Below are positions 26,327 through 34,010 of a stretch of DNA of 64,000 bases, in pieces; the first letter of the stretch is position 1; each line of letters opens with the position of its first letter. Origin of the DNA: Paracidovorax konjaci. GTDB taxonomy: Bacteria > Pseudomonadota > Gammaproteobacteria > Burkholderiales > Burkholderiaceae_C. The position numbers and the translations under genes are program-made. Under the pieces are notes generated by a model. That model had not been told where the DNA came from and ran no database searches. It worked only from the letters and a program-made list of their open reading frames with translations. The stretch is taken from NCBI RefSeq assembly GCF_900112675.1, contig NZ_FOMQ01000006.1, positions 186,001-250,000 of the forward strand, given 5' to 3'.

Positions 26327-26476
26327 TTACACGCGGTCGATGATCTTGTACACGTGGGCGCGGGCTGCGCCCGCACAGTGCAGCCGATGGCCGCACTGCC
26401 CGGATTCGCGGCGCGAACCCGGTGCCGACTTCGCAAAATTATTGGTCGCGCACTTCATACGCGATCAATAATTTTG
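26327..26476 (-). mobile_element. Structured ~128-bp insertion at the livH 3' end
   Basis: Read leftwards, livH ends AAA ATT ATT GAT CGC GTA TGA (26475-26455) and, 128 bases further, AAG ATC ATC GAC CGC GTG TAA recurs (26347-26327): the same residues KIIDRV and a stop, differing only at synonymous positions and the stop codon. Between them are a 17-base inverted repeat with one mismatch (26434-26450 / 26460-26476), TTCGCG-G-CGCGAA, CAGTGC / GCACTG and GCGGGC-TGC-GCCCGC. The distal copy has local GC-rich codon use and looks like the original gene end. I infer a small element that inserted and rebuilt the terminus. No ORF. Confidence 0.6.
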
Positions 26477-27384
26477 TCCCCAAACAAACCTTGCGGCCGG
26501 ATGAGGAGAAAGCCCAGCGCGAGCACGTAGGCGAACCAGTTCTCGATGCCGCCTCCCAGGAAGGGCCCGAGGTAGATCTCCGAGACCTTCTCGCCCACGC
26601 CGATCAGCAGGCCGCCCACGATGGCGCCGGGCACCGAGGTGAGGCCACCGAGGATCACCACCGGGAAGGCCTTGAGCGCGACGAGCGAGATCGAGAACTG
26701 CACGCCGAGCTTGCTGCCCCAGATGATCCCGGCCACGAGCGCCACGATGCCGCCCACCGACCACACGATCACCCAGATGCGCGAGAGCGGGATGCCGATG
26801 GACTGCGCGGCCTGGTGGTCGTCGGCCACCGCGCGCAGCGCGCGGCCGGTGCGCGTCTTCTGGAAAAAGAGCGAGAGCAGCCCCACGAGCGCGGCGGCCA
26901 CCAGGGCGGCGTAGAGGTCTTCCTTGGAGAGCAGCAGGCCGCCCTCGAAGGTGTTCTCCAGCACGATCAGCGGGTCCTTGGGCATGCCCACGTCGATCTT
27001 GTAGGTGCTGCTGCCGAAGATGAGCTGGCCCGCGCCGTCCAGGAAGTAGGTGATGCCCAGCGTGGCCATCAGGAGCGCGATGGGCTCCTGGTTGACCAGG
27101 TGGCGCAGCGCGAGCCGCTCCACGAGCCAGGCCACGCCCACCATGCATGCCACCGCCGCGCAGAAGGCCAGCAGGTTGGCCAGCAGTAGGCTGTCGAAGC
27201 CCAGCCAGCGCGGCAGCCATTCCGCGAAGCGCGCCATCGCGAGCGCCGCGAACAGCACCATCGCGCCCTGCGCGAAATTGAACACGCCCGAGGCCTTGAA
27301 GATCAGCACGAACCCCAGCGCCACGAGCGCGTAGAGCATGCCGGCCATCAGGCCGCCGAACACCGTTTCGAGAAAAAATCCCAT
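26455..27384 (-). CDS. livH: Branched-chain-type ABC transporter permease LivH
   Basis: 309 residues, about eight membrane segments. Signature pieces: LETVFGGLMAGMLYALVALGFVLIFKASGVFNFAQGAM, then GRALRAVADDHQAAQSIGIP, the cytoplasmic coupling loop, and KAFPVVILGGLTSVPGAIVGG. Inner-membrane channel subunit with LivM. AGGAG lies six bases before the ATG. The last ~10 codons use AT-ending codons (GGT TTG TTT..., AAA ATT ATT GAT) unlike the rest of the gene; a second, GC-rich copy of the terminal codons lies downstream at 26327-26347, which points to replacement of the 3' end. Confidence 0.95.
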   Translation of the reverse strand: MGFFLETVFGGLMAGMLYALVALGFVLIFKASGVFNFAQGAMVLFAALAMARFAEWLPRWLGFDSLLLANLLAFCAAVACMVGVAWLVERLALRHLVNQEPIALLMATLGITYFLDGAGQLIFGSSTYKIDVGMPKDPLIVLENTFEGGLLLSKEDLYAALVAAALVGLLSLFFQKTRTGRALRAVADDHQAAQSIGIPLSRIWVIVWSVGGIVALVAGIIWGSKLGVQFSISLVALKAFPVVILGGLTSVPGAIVGGLLIGVGEKVSEIYLGPFLGGGIENWFAYVLALGFLLIRPQGLFGDKIIDRV

Positions 27385-27436
27385 GTTGGCTCCTGGTATC
27401 AGTCATTGATGGCGTGGACCGCCATGCGGGGCCTGC

Positions 27437-27567
27437 GAAACCGCCATGGCCTCATCCGCCCGAAGGCCGCGGAGCAGGCCATGCCAGCGGACGCCGTGGA
27501 ACCGGCTTCGCCGGGCCACGGGCGTCGTCCCCCTGGAGGGGGAAGGCACCGCAGGTGACTCAGGGGG
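27437..27567 (-). repeat. Family-2 dispersed repeat, copy 3 (after livG)
   Basis: Begins four bases beyond the livG stop. Contains the GCCGCGGAGCAGGCCATGCC and ACGCCGTGGAACCGGCTTCG segments shared with copy 1 and the CCCCCTGAGT proximal motif with a CCCCCTGGAGGGGG hairpin. Confidence 0.8.
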
Positions 27568-27571
27568 TGTT

Positions 27572-28363
27572 TCATGCTGTGGCGCCGAGGTAGGCGCGGA
27601 TGACGTCTTCGTTCTCGCGCACCGATTGCGGCGTGCCGTCGCCGATCTTCTTGCCGTAGTCCAGCACCACGACACGGTCGGAGATGTCCATCACCACGCC
27701 CATGTCGTGCTCGATCAGCACGATGGTGGTGCCGAACTCGTCGTTTACGTCGAGGATGAAGCGGCACATGTCCTGCTTCTCCTCCACGTTCATGCCGGCC
27801 ATGGGCTCGTCGAGCAGCAGCACCTGCGGCTCCATGGCGAGCGCGCGGCCCAGGTCCACGCGCTTTTGCAGGCCGTAGGGCAGCTGGCCCACGGGGGCCT
27901 TGCGCCAGGCCTGGATCTCCAGGAAATCGATGATGCGCTCGACCACCTCGCGGTGGCGGATCTCCTCGGCCACCGCCGGGCCGATGCGCAGCGCCTGCAT
28001 CAGCAGGTTGCTTTTGATCTTCAGGTTGCGGCCCGACATGATGTTGTCGAGCACGCTCATGCCCTTGAAGAGCGCGAGGTTCTGGAAGGTGCGCGCCACG
28101 CCCATCTCGGCCACCTGGCGCGAGTTCATGTGCGCGAAGGTCTTGCCGCGGAAGGTGATGGAGCCTTCCTGCGGCGCATAGACGCCGTTGATGCAGTTGA
28201 GCATCGAACTCTTGCCGGCGCCGTTCGGGCCGATGATGGAGCGGATCTCGTGCTCGCGCACGTCGAACGAGATGTCGGTGAGCGCCTTCACCCCGCCGAA
28301 GCGCAGGCTGATGTTGCGCACGTCGAGGATCACGTCGCCGATCTTCTTGGAGGGGGTCGTCAT
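27572..28363 (-). CDS. livG: Branched-chain-type ABC transporter ATP-binding protein LivG
   Basis: 263 residues. Walker A GPNGAGKSSMLNCINGVY with the family's NCI(N/T)G, FRGKTFAHMNSRQVAEMGVARTFQNLALFKGMSVLDNIM (Q-loop region), signature LPYGLQKRVDLGRALA, Walker B VLLLDEPMAGMN and H-loop LIEHDMGVVMDISDRVVVLD. The signature replaces the LSYG of E. coli LivG with LPYG, common in this subfamily. It lies 40 bases after the AMP-ligase gene and before livH in the same operon. Confidence 0.95.
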   Translation of the reverse strand: MTTPSKKIGDVILDVRNISLRFGGVKALTDISFDVREHEIRSIIGPNGAGKSSMLNCINGVYAPQEGSITFRGKTFAHMNSRQVAEMGVARTFQNLALFKGMSVLDNIMSGRNLKIKSNLLMQALRIGPAVAEEIRHREVVERIIDFLEIQAWRKAPVGQLPYGLQKRVDLGRALAMEPQVLLLDEPMAGMNVEEKQDMCRFILDVNDEFGTTIVLIEHDMGVVMDISDRVVVLDYGKKIGDGTPQSVRENEDVIRAYLGATA

Positions 28364-28403
28364 GGCGTTGTCCGGTTCGCGGCGGCGGGTGCGGGCGCGG
28401 GCC

Positions 28404-30350
28404 TCAGGCGGCCTGCCGCACGGGCGGGAAGGTCTTCGCGTCCTCGATGCGCAGGGTGGCGCTCACGCGGCCCGTGCGCCCGTCCTCGAACTTCACCTGC
28501 GTCTCGATGTACTGCTCGGTGCGGCCCGCGTAGAGCGCATCGACCAGGGGGGCGTATTTGTCGGCGATGAATCCGCGGCGGACCTTGTTGGTGCGCGTGA
28601 GTTCGCCGTCGTCGGCGTCCAGCTCCTTGTGCAGCACGAGGAAGCGGTGCACCTGGCTGCCCGCCAGCAGGCCATCGGCCGCGAGGTCGGCGTTCACCTT
28701 CTCCACGCAGTCGCGGATCAGCGCCAGCACTTCGGGCTTGGCCGCGAGGTCGGTGTAGCCCGCATAGGGCAGGTTCTGCCGCTCGGCCCAGTTGCCCACG
28801 GCCTCGAAATCGATGTTGATCAGCGCGCAGGCCTTGTCGCGGCCATGGCCCAGCGCCACCGCCTCCTTGATGTGCGGGAAGAACTTGAGCTTGTTCTCCA
28901 CGTACTTGGGCGCGAACATCGCGCCGTCGTGCGCGCCGCCGGCCAGGCGGCCCACGTCCTTCACGCGGTCGATGATCTTGAGCTGGCCGCTCGCATCCAG
29001 GAAGCCCGCGTCGCTGGTGCGGTACCAGCCGTCTTCCGTGAGCACCTCGGCCGTGGCCTCGGGGTTCTTGTAGTAGCCGCGCAGCAGGCCCGCGGACTTC
29101 ACGAGGATCTCGCCGTTGTCCGCCACCTTGATCTCCACGCCGCGGATCGGCACGCCCACGGTGTCGGCATGCACGGCGTCGTCGGGCTGCAGGCAGACGA
29201 ACACGGCCGTCTCGGTGGAGCCGTAGAGCTGCTTGAGGTTGATGCCGATCGAGCGGTAGAAGGCGAAGAGGTCGGGGCCGATCGCCTCGCCGGCCGTGTA
29301 GGCCACCCGCACGCGCGACAGGCCCAGCGTGTTGCGCAGCGGGCCATAAACCAGCAGGTCGCCCGCGGCATAGCGCAGCCGGTCCCACCAGCCCACGCGC
29401 TGGCCGCTCTGCAGCGCCGGGCCCACGCGGCGCGCCAGCGCCATGCAGGTGCCGAACAGCCAGCGCTTGAAGGCGCCCGCATCCTCCATGCGGATGGTGA
29501 CGCTCGTGAGCAGGCCTTCGAAGATGCGCGGCGGCGCGAAGTAATAGGTGGGCCCGATCTCCTTGAGGTCGATCGACACCGTGGCCGCCGATTCCGGGCA
29601 GTTGACCACGTAGCCGCAGGCCAGCCACTGCGCATAGCTGAAGATGTTCTGCCCGATCCACGCGGGCGGCAGGTAGGCCAGCACGTCCTCGGCGGCGGTG
29701 AGCCGGTCGAACTCGGCGCCGGCCGTGGCGCGGTCGAGCAGCGTGGCGTGCGTGTGCACCACGCCCTTGGGGTTGCCCGTGGTGCCCGAGGTGAAGAACA
29801 TCGCGGCCACGTCGTCCGGCTGCACGGTGTCGGCGCGCCGGGCGAGCCAGCCCGGCGCGGCGTCGGCGATGCGGGCGCCCGCTTCGAGCAGGCCGTCGAT
29901 CGAGCCGAGGCCCGGCTCGCCGTAGTTGCGCAGGCCGCGCGGGTCGTCGTAGTAGATCTGCGCGATGGCCGGGCACTGCGCGCGGATCTCCAGCAGCTTG
30001 TCGACCTGCTCCTGGTCCTCCACCACGCAAAAGCGCACCTCGGCATTGGTGAGCGGGAACACGCACTCGGCGGCCACGGCGTCCTGGTAGAGCGGCACGG
30101 GGATCGCGCCCAGCGACTGCGCCGCGAGCATGGTGGCGTAGAGCCGCGGGCGGTTCGCGCCGATCACCACCAGGTGCTCGCCGCGGGCGAGGCCCGCGGC
30201 ATCCAGCCCGGCCGCCAGCCGCTCGACCATCTGCGCGAGCCGCGCCCACGGGGTGGTCTGCCAGATGCCGTATTCCTTCTCGCGCAGCGCAGCCGCCTGG
30301 GGGCGCTCGGCCGCGTGGCGCAGCAGCAGTCGGGGAAAGGTATCGCTCAT
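28404..30350 (-). CDS. Long-chain-type acyl-CoA synthetase (AMP-binding)
   Basis: 648 residues, first gene of the leftward cluster. Adenylation motifs: FFTSGTTGNPKGVVHTHATL (P-loop-like), LKQLYGSTETAVFVCLQ (A4/A5), WYRTSDAGFLDASGQLKIIDRVKDVGRLAGGAHDGAMFAP (A7/A8) with the hinge at RVKD. The last ~150 residues contain ELTRTNKVRRGFIADKY and match the acyl-CoA synthetase group adjacent to liv-type transporters in beta-proteobacteria. It activates a carboxylic acid to its CoA thioester; chain type not predictable. AGGAA lies six bases before ATG 30350. Divergent from the exeA-type gene. Confidence 0.9.
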   Translation of the reverse strand: MSDTFPRLLLRHAAERPQAAALREKEYGIWQTTPWARLAQMVERLAAGLDAAGLARGEHLVVIGANRPRLYATMLAAQSLGAIPVPLYQDAVAAECVFPLTNAEVRFCVVEDQEQVDKLLEIRAQCPAIAQIYYDDPRGLRNYGEPGLGSIDGLLEAGARIADAAPGWLARRADTVQPDDVAAMFFTSGTTGNPKGVVHTHATLLDRATAGAEFDRLTAAEDVLAYLPPAWIGQNIFSYAQWLACGYVVNCPESAATVSIDLKEIGPTYYFAPPRIFEGLLTSVTIRMEDAGAFKRWLFGTCMALARRVGPALQSGQRVGWWDRLRYAAGDLLVYGPLRNTLGLSRVRVAYTAGEAIGPDLFAFYRSIGINLKQLYGSTETAVFVCLQPDDAVHADTVGVPIRGVEIKVADNGEILVKSAGLLRGYYKNPEATAEVLTEDGWYRTSDAGFLDASGQLKIIDRVKDVGRLAGGAHDGAMFAPKYVENKLKFFPHIKEAVALGHGRDKACALINIDFEAVGNWAERQNLPYAGYTDLAAKPEVLALIRDCVEKVNADLAADGLLAGSQVHRFLVLHKELDADDGELTRTNKVRRGFIADKYAPLVDALYAGRTEQYIETQVKFEDGRTGRVSATLRIEDAKTFPPVRQAA

Positions 30351-30566
30351 GCCGGTTCCTGCCGATGGTGGAGGGGAGCGGGGGCGGGGGCTGCGCTTTC
30401 GGCAGGCCCGCATCCGCAGGGAATGCCACGGATGGTAGGAACCGCTTTGACGCCGGCTTGTCTTGCCGACGACAATTTCGGGGAAACTCCTGACGGGTGT
30501 AACCCTGCCCGGCGTGCCGGGGCCGCGCGTGGCCGGTCGCTTTTGCGCGGGCGGTATCCTCGCCCC

Positions 30567-32297
30567 ATGTACGCCCCGTTTTTCGGCCTAGAGCACGCGC
30601 CGTTTTCCATCGCGCCCGATCCGCGCTACCTGTTCATGAGCGACCGCCACCGCGAGGCGCTCGCGCATCTGCTCTACGGACTGGAGGCGGGCGGCGGCTT
30701 CGTGCTGCTCACGGGCGAGATCGGCACGGGCAAGACCACGGTGTGCCGCTGCTTCCTGGAGCAGATCCCGGCGCACTGCAACGTGGCCTATGTGTTCAAC
30801 CCCAAGCTCACCGTGGGCGAGTTGCTGCGCTCCATCTGCGACGAGTTCGGCGTGGTCCATGCCCCCGCGGTGCCGGGCGCGGAAACCGTCAAGGACTGCC
30901 TCGACCCGCTCAACGCCTTCCTGCTGCGCGAGCATGCGGCCGGACGCAACAACGTGCTCATCATCGACGAGGCCCAGAGCCTCGCGCCCGAGGTGCTGGA
31001 GCAGTTGCGGCTGCTGACCAACCTGGAGACCAGCGAGCGCAAGCTGCTGCAGATCGTGCTGATCGGCCAGCCCGAGCTGCGCACCATGGTGGCCGATCCG
31101 GCGCTGGAGCAGCTCGCCCAGCGCGTGATCGCGCGCTTCCACCTGGGGGCGCTCACGCCGGACGAGACCCGCCAGTACATCGCGCACCGGCTGGCCGTGG
31201 CGGGGCTGAAGGGCCCGCTGCCGTTCAGCGCGCGTGCGCTGGAGCGCATCCACCAGCGCGCGCGGGGCGTGCCGCGGCGCATCAACCTGCTGTGCGACCG
31301 TGCGCTGCTGGGCGCCTATGCGGGCGGCGTGCGCGAAGTGGACGAGGCCATCGTGGAGCGCGCGGCGCAGGAAGTGTTCGACGCCACCCCGCCGGCTCCT
31401 GCCGCCGCGGCACGCGCGGGGCGCTGGCCGCGCTGGGCGGTGGCGGGCGCCGGGGCGCTGGCCGGCGCGGCGGTCATCGCGGGCGTGGGCTGGAGCCAGG
31501 GCTGGGGGCCGCAGACCCGCGGTGGCAGCGGTGGCGCGGCGCCCGCGGCGCGCAGCCAGCCGGCCGGAGCGTCGGTGGCCGTGCAGGCGCCCGCGAGCGC
31601 GCCGGCATCGGCCGGCTCTGACGCGGCGCAGCCGGCGGCCGATGCGCGCGCGCCTGCGGCGCTGTCGCCGCTGCAGGGCTTTCTGCGGGCGGCGCTGCCG
31701 GCACCCGAGGATGCGGCCTGGCGCGCGCTCGCGGGCGCCTGGGGCGTGCGCGACGGCCAGGACGGCGGCGATGCCTGCGAGGCCGTGCAGCGCCAGGGCC
31801 TGCGCTGCTACCGCCAGCGCCGGGCAGGACTGGCGCTGCTGCGCCAACTGGACCGCCCGGGCCTGCTGACCCTCTACACCGCCGCGGACGAAGCCGTGCC
31901 CGTGGTTCTCTCGCGTTTCGACGCCGCGCGGCAGATCGCGGTGCTGGAGAGCGGCGGGCGGCGCCTGGAGGTGTCCGCCGCCGATCTTGCGCAGGCCTGG
32001 CGCGGCGAGTTCGCGACGCTGTGGCGCGCCCTGCCCGGGTTGCCGCCGGGCGGGGGCAACGTGGCCGCGTCTCCGGCGGCGCTGGCCTGGCTGGACGCGC
32101 AGCTCGCGCGTTCCGTGGCGCCGCCCGAGCCCGCCGCCGCGCTGGCCGCCGGCAACGCCGCCACGCAGCGGCGTGCACGCATCCACCGCTTCCAGATGGC
32201 CCAGGGCCTGGTGCCCGACGGGCGCGCCGGCCCGCTCACGCTCATGCTGCTCAACCGCGCCGCCGGCGTGGACGAACCGCGCCTGCACACTCCCTGA
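30567..32297 (+). CDS. gspA: ExeA/GspA-like ATPase with C-terminal peptidoglycan-binding domain
   Basis: 576 residues. It opens MYAPFFGLEHAPFSIAPDPRYLFMS, the ExeA hallmark. AAA+ motifs: Walker A LTGEIGTGKTTVCR, Walker B NVLIIDEAQSLAPEVLEQLRLLTNLET, sensor LQIVLIGQPEL, and RRINLLCDRALLGAY. A single TM helix follows at ~290-312, then a Pro/Ala linker, a C39-like/ unknown module (~370-480) and a putative peptidoglycan-binding domain at the end (RRARIHRFQMAQGLVPDGRAGPLTLMLLN). ExeA uses ATP to help assemble the type II secretin across peptidoglycan. Followed 18 bases later by the gspB gene. Confidence 0.92.
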   Translation: MYAPFFGLEHAPFSIAPDPRYLFMSDRHREALAHLLYGLEAGGGFVLLTGEIGTGKTTVCRCFLEQIPAHCNVAYVFNPKLTVGELLRSICDEFGVVHAPAVPGAETVKDCLDPLNAFLLREHAAGRNNVLIIDEAQSLAPEVLEQLRLLTNLETSERKLLQIVLIGQPELRTMVADPALEQLAQRVIARFHLGALTPDETRQYIAHRLAVAGLKGPLPFSARALERIHQRARGVPRRINLLCDRALLGAYAGGVREVDEAIVERAAQEVFDATPPAPAAAARAGRWPRWAVAGAGALAGAAVIAGVGWSQGWGPQTRGGSGGAAPAARSQPAGASVAVQAPASAPASAGSDAAQPAADARAPAALSPLQGFLRAALPAPEDAAWRALAGAWGVRDGQDGGDACEAVQRQGLRCYRQRRAGLALLRQLDRPGLLTLYTAADEAVPVVLSRFDAARQIAVLESGGRRLEVSAADLAQAWRGEFATLWRALPGLPPGGGNVAASPAALAWLDAQLARSVAPPEPAAALAAGNAATQRRARIHRFQMAQGLVPDGRAGPLTLMLLNRAAGVDEPRLHTP

Positions 32298-32315
32298 CCC
32301 GGATCCGATCTTCGT

Positions 32316-33122
32316 ATGTCCTACATCCTCGATGCCCTGCGGCGCGCCGAAGCCGAGCGTGGCCGTGGCGCCGTTCCCGGCCTGCACACCCCTGCGCCGC
32401 CCCCGGCGGGCGCCTGGCCCCCGGCCGCGGCCCCCGGCCGGCACCGCCGCACGGCCCTGTTCGTGGCCATGGCGGTGCTGCTGGCCGGCGGCGCCGCCGC
32501 GGCGGCCTGGTGGGCCGCGACGTCCCCGCGCACCCCGGGCGAGCGGACCGCTGCGCTGCCGGGCACCGGCGAAAGCCCCGGCGCTGCGGCCCTGCCCAGG
32601 CCTGCGGCACCCATCGCGTCTTCCGCGGCCGGCACGGCGCCTGCGGTGCCGGCATCGGCCGGCACGCCCCCGGCCGCCGCCGCGCCCGCGCCGCGACCAG
32701 CACCAGCACCAGCACCAGCACCAGCACCAGCACCAGCACCAGCACCAGCACCAGCACCAGCACCAAGGGTTGCCGCCGTGCCGAAAGCCCCGGCACCCGC
32801 GCCCGCGAAGGCTGCCTCTTCTCCGGGCGGGGCGGCCGTGCCCGCCGCCCCGGCGGTGCAGCCGGCCGCGCCGGAGGCATCCGTCCGGCCCGCGACGGTG
32901 GCCTTGCGCGATCTGCCCGCGGGCGTGCGCGAGCAGTTTCCGGCCCTGCAGATCAGCGGGGTCACCTATTCGTCCAATCCGCTCTACCGCATGGCCATCG
33001 TCAATGGGCAGGTCCTGCACGAGGGCGATGCGCCGGTGGCGGGACTGGTGCTGGACCGCATCGAGCCGGACCGCATGGTCTGGCAGTTCAGGGGCTACGC
33101 GGTGTCGATGCCGTCGCGGTGA
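32316..33122 (+). CDS. gspB: ExeB/GspB-like type II secretion assembly protein
   Basis: 268 residues. Starts MSYILDALRRAEAERGRG, the typical GspB cytoplasmic opening; one TM at ~46-66 (TALFVAMAVLLAGGAAAAAWW), a long Ala/Pro periplasmic spacer, and the C-terminal GspB domain PALQISGVTYSSNPLYRMAIVNGQVLHEGD. It pairs with GspA (the upstream gene) to place the secretin. The spacer contains an 11.7-copy hexanucleotide tract (32696-32765) encoding an Ala-Pro run, so its length can vary in steps of two residues. The rest of the type II operon is not in the window. Confidence 0.92.
   Translation: MSYILDALRRAEAERGRGAVPGLHTPAPPPAGAWPPAAAPGRHRRTALFVAMAVLLAGGAAAAAWWAATSPRTPGERTAALPGTGESPGAAALPRPAAPIASSAAGTAPAVPASAGTPPAAAAPAPRPAPAPAPAPAPAPAPAPAPAPAPRVAAVPKAPAPAPAKAASSPGGAAVPAAPAVQPAAPEASVRPATVALRDLPAGVREQFPALQISGVTYSSNPLYRMAIVNGQVLHEGDAPVAGLVLDRIEPDRMVWQFRGYAVSMPSR
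32696..32765 (+). repeat. Hexanucleotide tandem repeat (ACCAGC)n inside gspB
   Basis: Seventy bases of perfect 6-base periodicity, unit ACCAGC, 11.7 copies, encoding alternating Pro-Ala. The GCA/CCA codons differ from the GCC/CCG favoured around it, consistent with slippage expansion. Being a multiple of three it changes length without frameshift. Confidence 0.95.
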
Positions 33123-33217
33123 ATGCCCGCCGGGCGGGGCCGGGCGGGGCCGGGCGCCCGGGCGCCTCGTGGTTTACCCGCTGCCAGGGCGCTCGCGCTC
33201 TCCGCCATGCTCGGCGC

Positions 33218-33982
33218 ATGCACGATGACCTGCCCCTCCACCAGCGCCGCCGCCGCCCGACGGAGGCCGAGCTGCAGGGGATTCCCTGGCTGTCGTCGCT
33301 GACCTCTGCCGAGCGGGAGCGTGCGGCGCAGGCGTTGACGGTGGGGGATGCGCAGGTGGGCGATTTCGTGTGCCGCCGGGGCCGGCCGGTCACCTACTGG
33401 TTCGGCGTGGTCGAGGGGCTGCTCAAGATGAGCACCGACAACGCGCAGGGCCAGACCATGACCTTCGCCGGGGTACCGCCGGGCGGCTGGTTCGGCGAGG
33501 GGACGGCCGTGAAGCGCGAGCCCTACCGCTACGACATCCAGGCGCTGCGCCGCAGCGTGGTGGCGGGTCTGCCGATCGACACCTTCCACTGGCTGCTCGA
33601 CCATTCCCTCGGGTTCAACCGTTTCGTGATGCAGCAGCTCAACGAGCGCCTCGGCCAGTTCATCGCGGCGCGGGAGATCGAGCGCCTGGGCAGCCCCGAT
33701 GTGCGGGTGGCGCGCGGGCTGGCGGCCTTGTTCAACCCGCTGCTGTATCCCGGCGTGGGTGAAGTGCTGCGGATCACGCAGCAGGAGCTGGCCTACCTGG
33801 TGGGCCTGTCGCGCCAGCGCGTGAACGAGGCGCTGTCCGCGCTGCAGGCACAGGGGGCGATCCGCGTGGAATACGGGGGGCTGCGCGTGCTGGACCTGCG
33901 CGCCCTGCGGGAGAACGTGTTTGCCGCCGCGACCGGAGGAGGGGCGCAGGGCGGCGAGAGCCCGGCCGCCGCCGGGGCCTGA
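33218..33982 (+). CDS. Crp/Fnr-family transcriptional regulator
   Basis: 254 residues. The cyclic-nucleotide-binding fold (~25-145) includes GDFVCRRGRPVTYWFGVVEGLLKMS and the GGWFGEGTAV turn. It lacks the N-terminal Cys cluster of Fnr. The C-terminal HTH is RITQQELAYLVGLSRQRVNEALSALQAQGAIRVEYGGLRVLD, a canonical Crp-type winged helix (SRQRVNEAL recognition helix). Such proteins activate or repress in response to small effectors. The start ATG 33218 precedes HDDLPLHQRR. It follows gspB by 95 bases in the same direction and converges with the next chemoreceptor gene. Target genes unknown. Confidence 0.9.
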   Translation: MHDDLPLHQRRRRPTEAELQGIPWLSSLTSAERERAAQALTVGDAQVGDFVCRRGRPVTYWFGVVEGLLKMSTDNAQGQTMTFAGVPPGGWFGEGTAVKREPYRYDIQALRRSVVAGLPIDTFHWLLDHSLGFNRFVMQQLNERLGQFIAAREIERLGSPDVRVARGLAALFNPLLYPGVGEVLRITQQELAYLVGLSRQRVNEALSALQAQGAIRVEYGGLRVLDLRALRENVFAAATGGGAQGGESPAAAGA

Positions 33983-34010
33983 CAGGGCCCCGGCCACCCG
34001 GCCCGGCCCG

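Noticed and set aside
28188-30566. Long upstream extension of the gspA frame
   Set aside because: It runs antisense through livG and the synthetase gene; the protein clearly starts at MYAPFFGLEH (30567).
32696-32765. CRISPR-like repeat
   Set aside because: Period of six bases without spacers; a microsatellite, not an array.
32251-32880. Leftward frame with a Val-Leu repeat over gspB
   Set aside because: The repeat is the antisense reading of the hexanucleotide tract.
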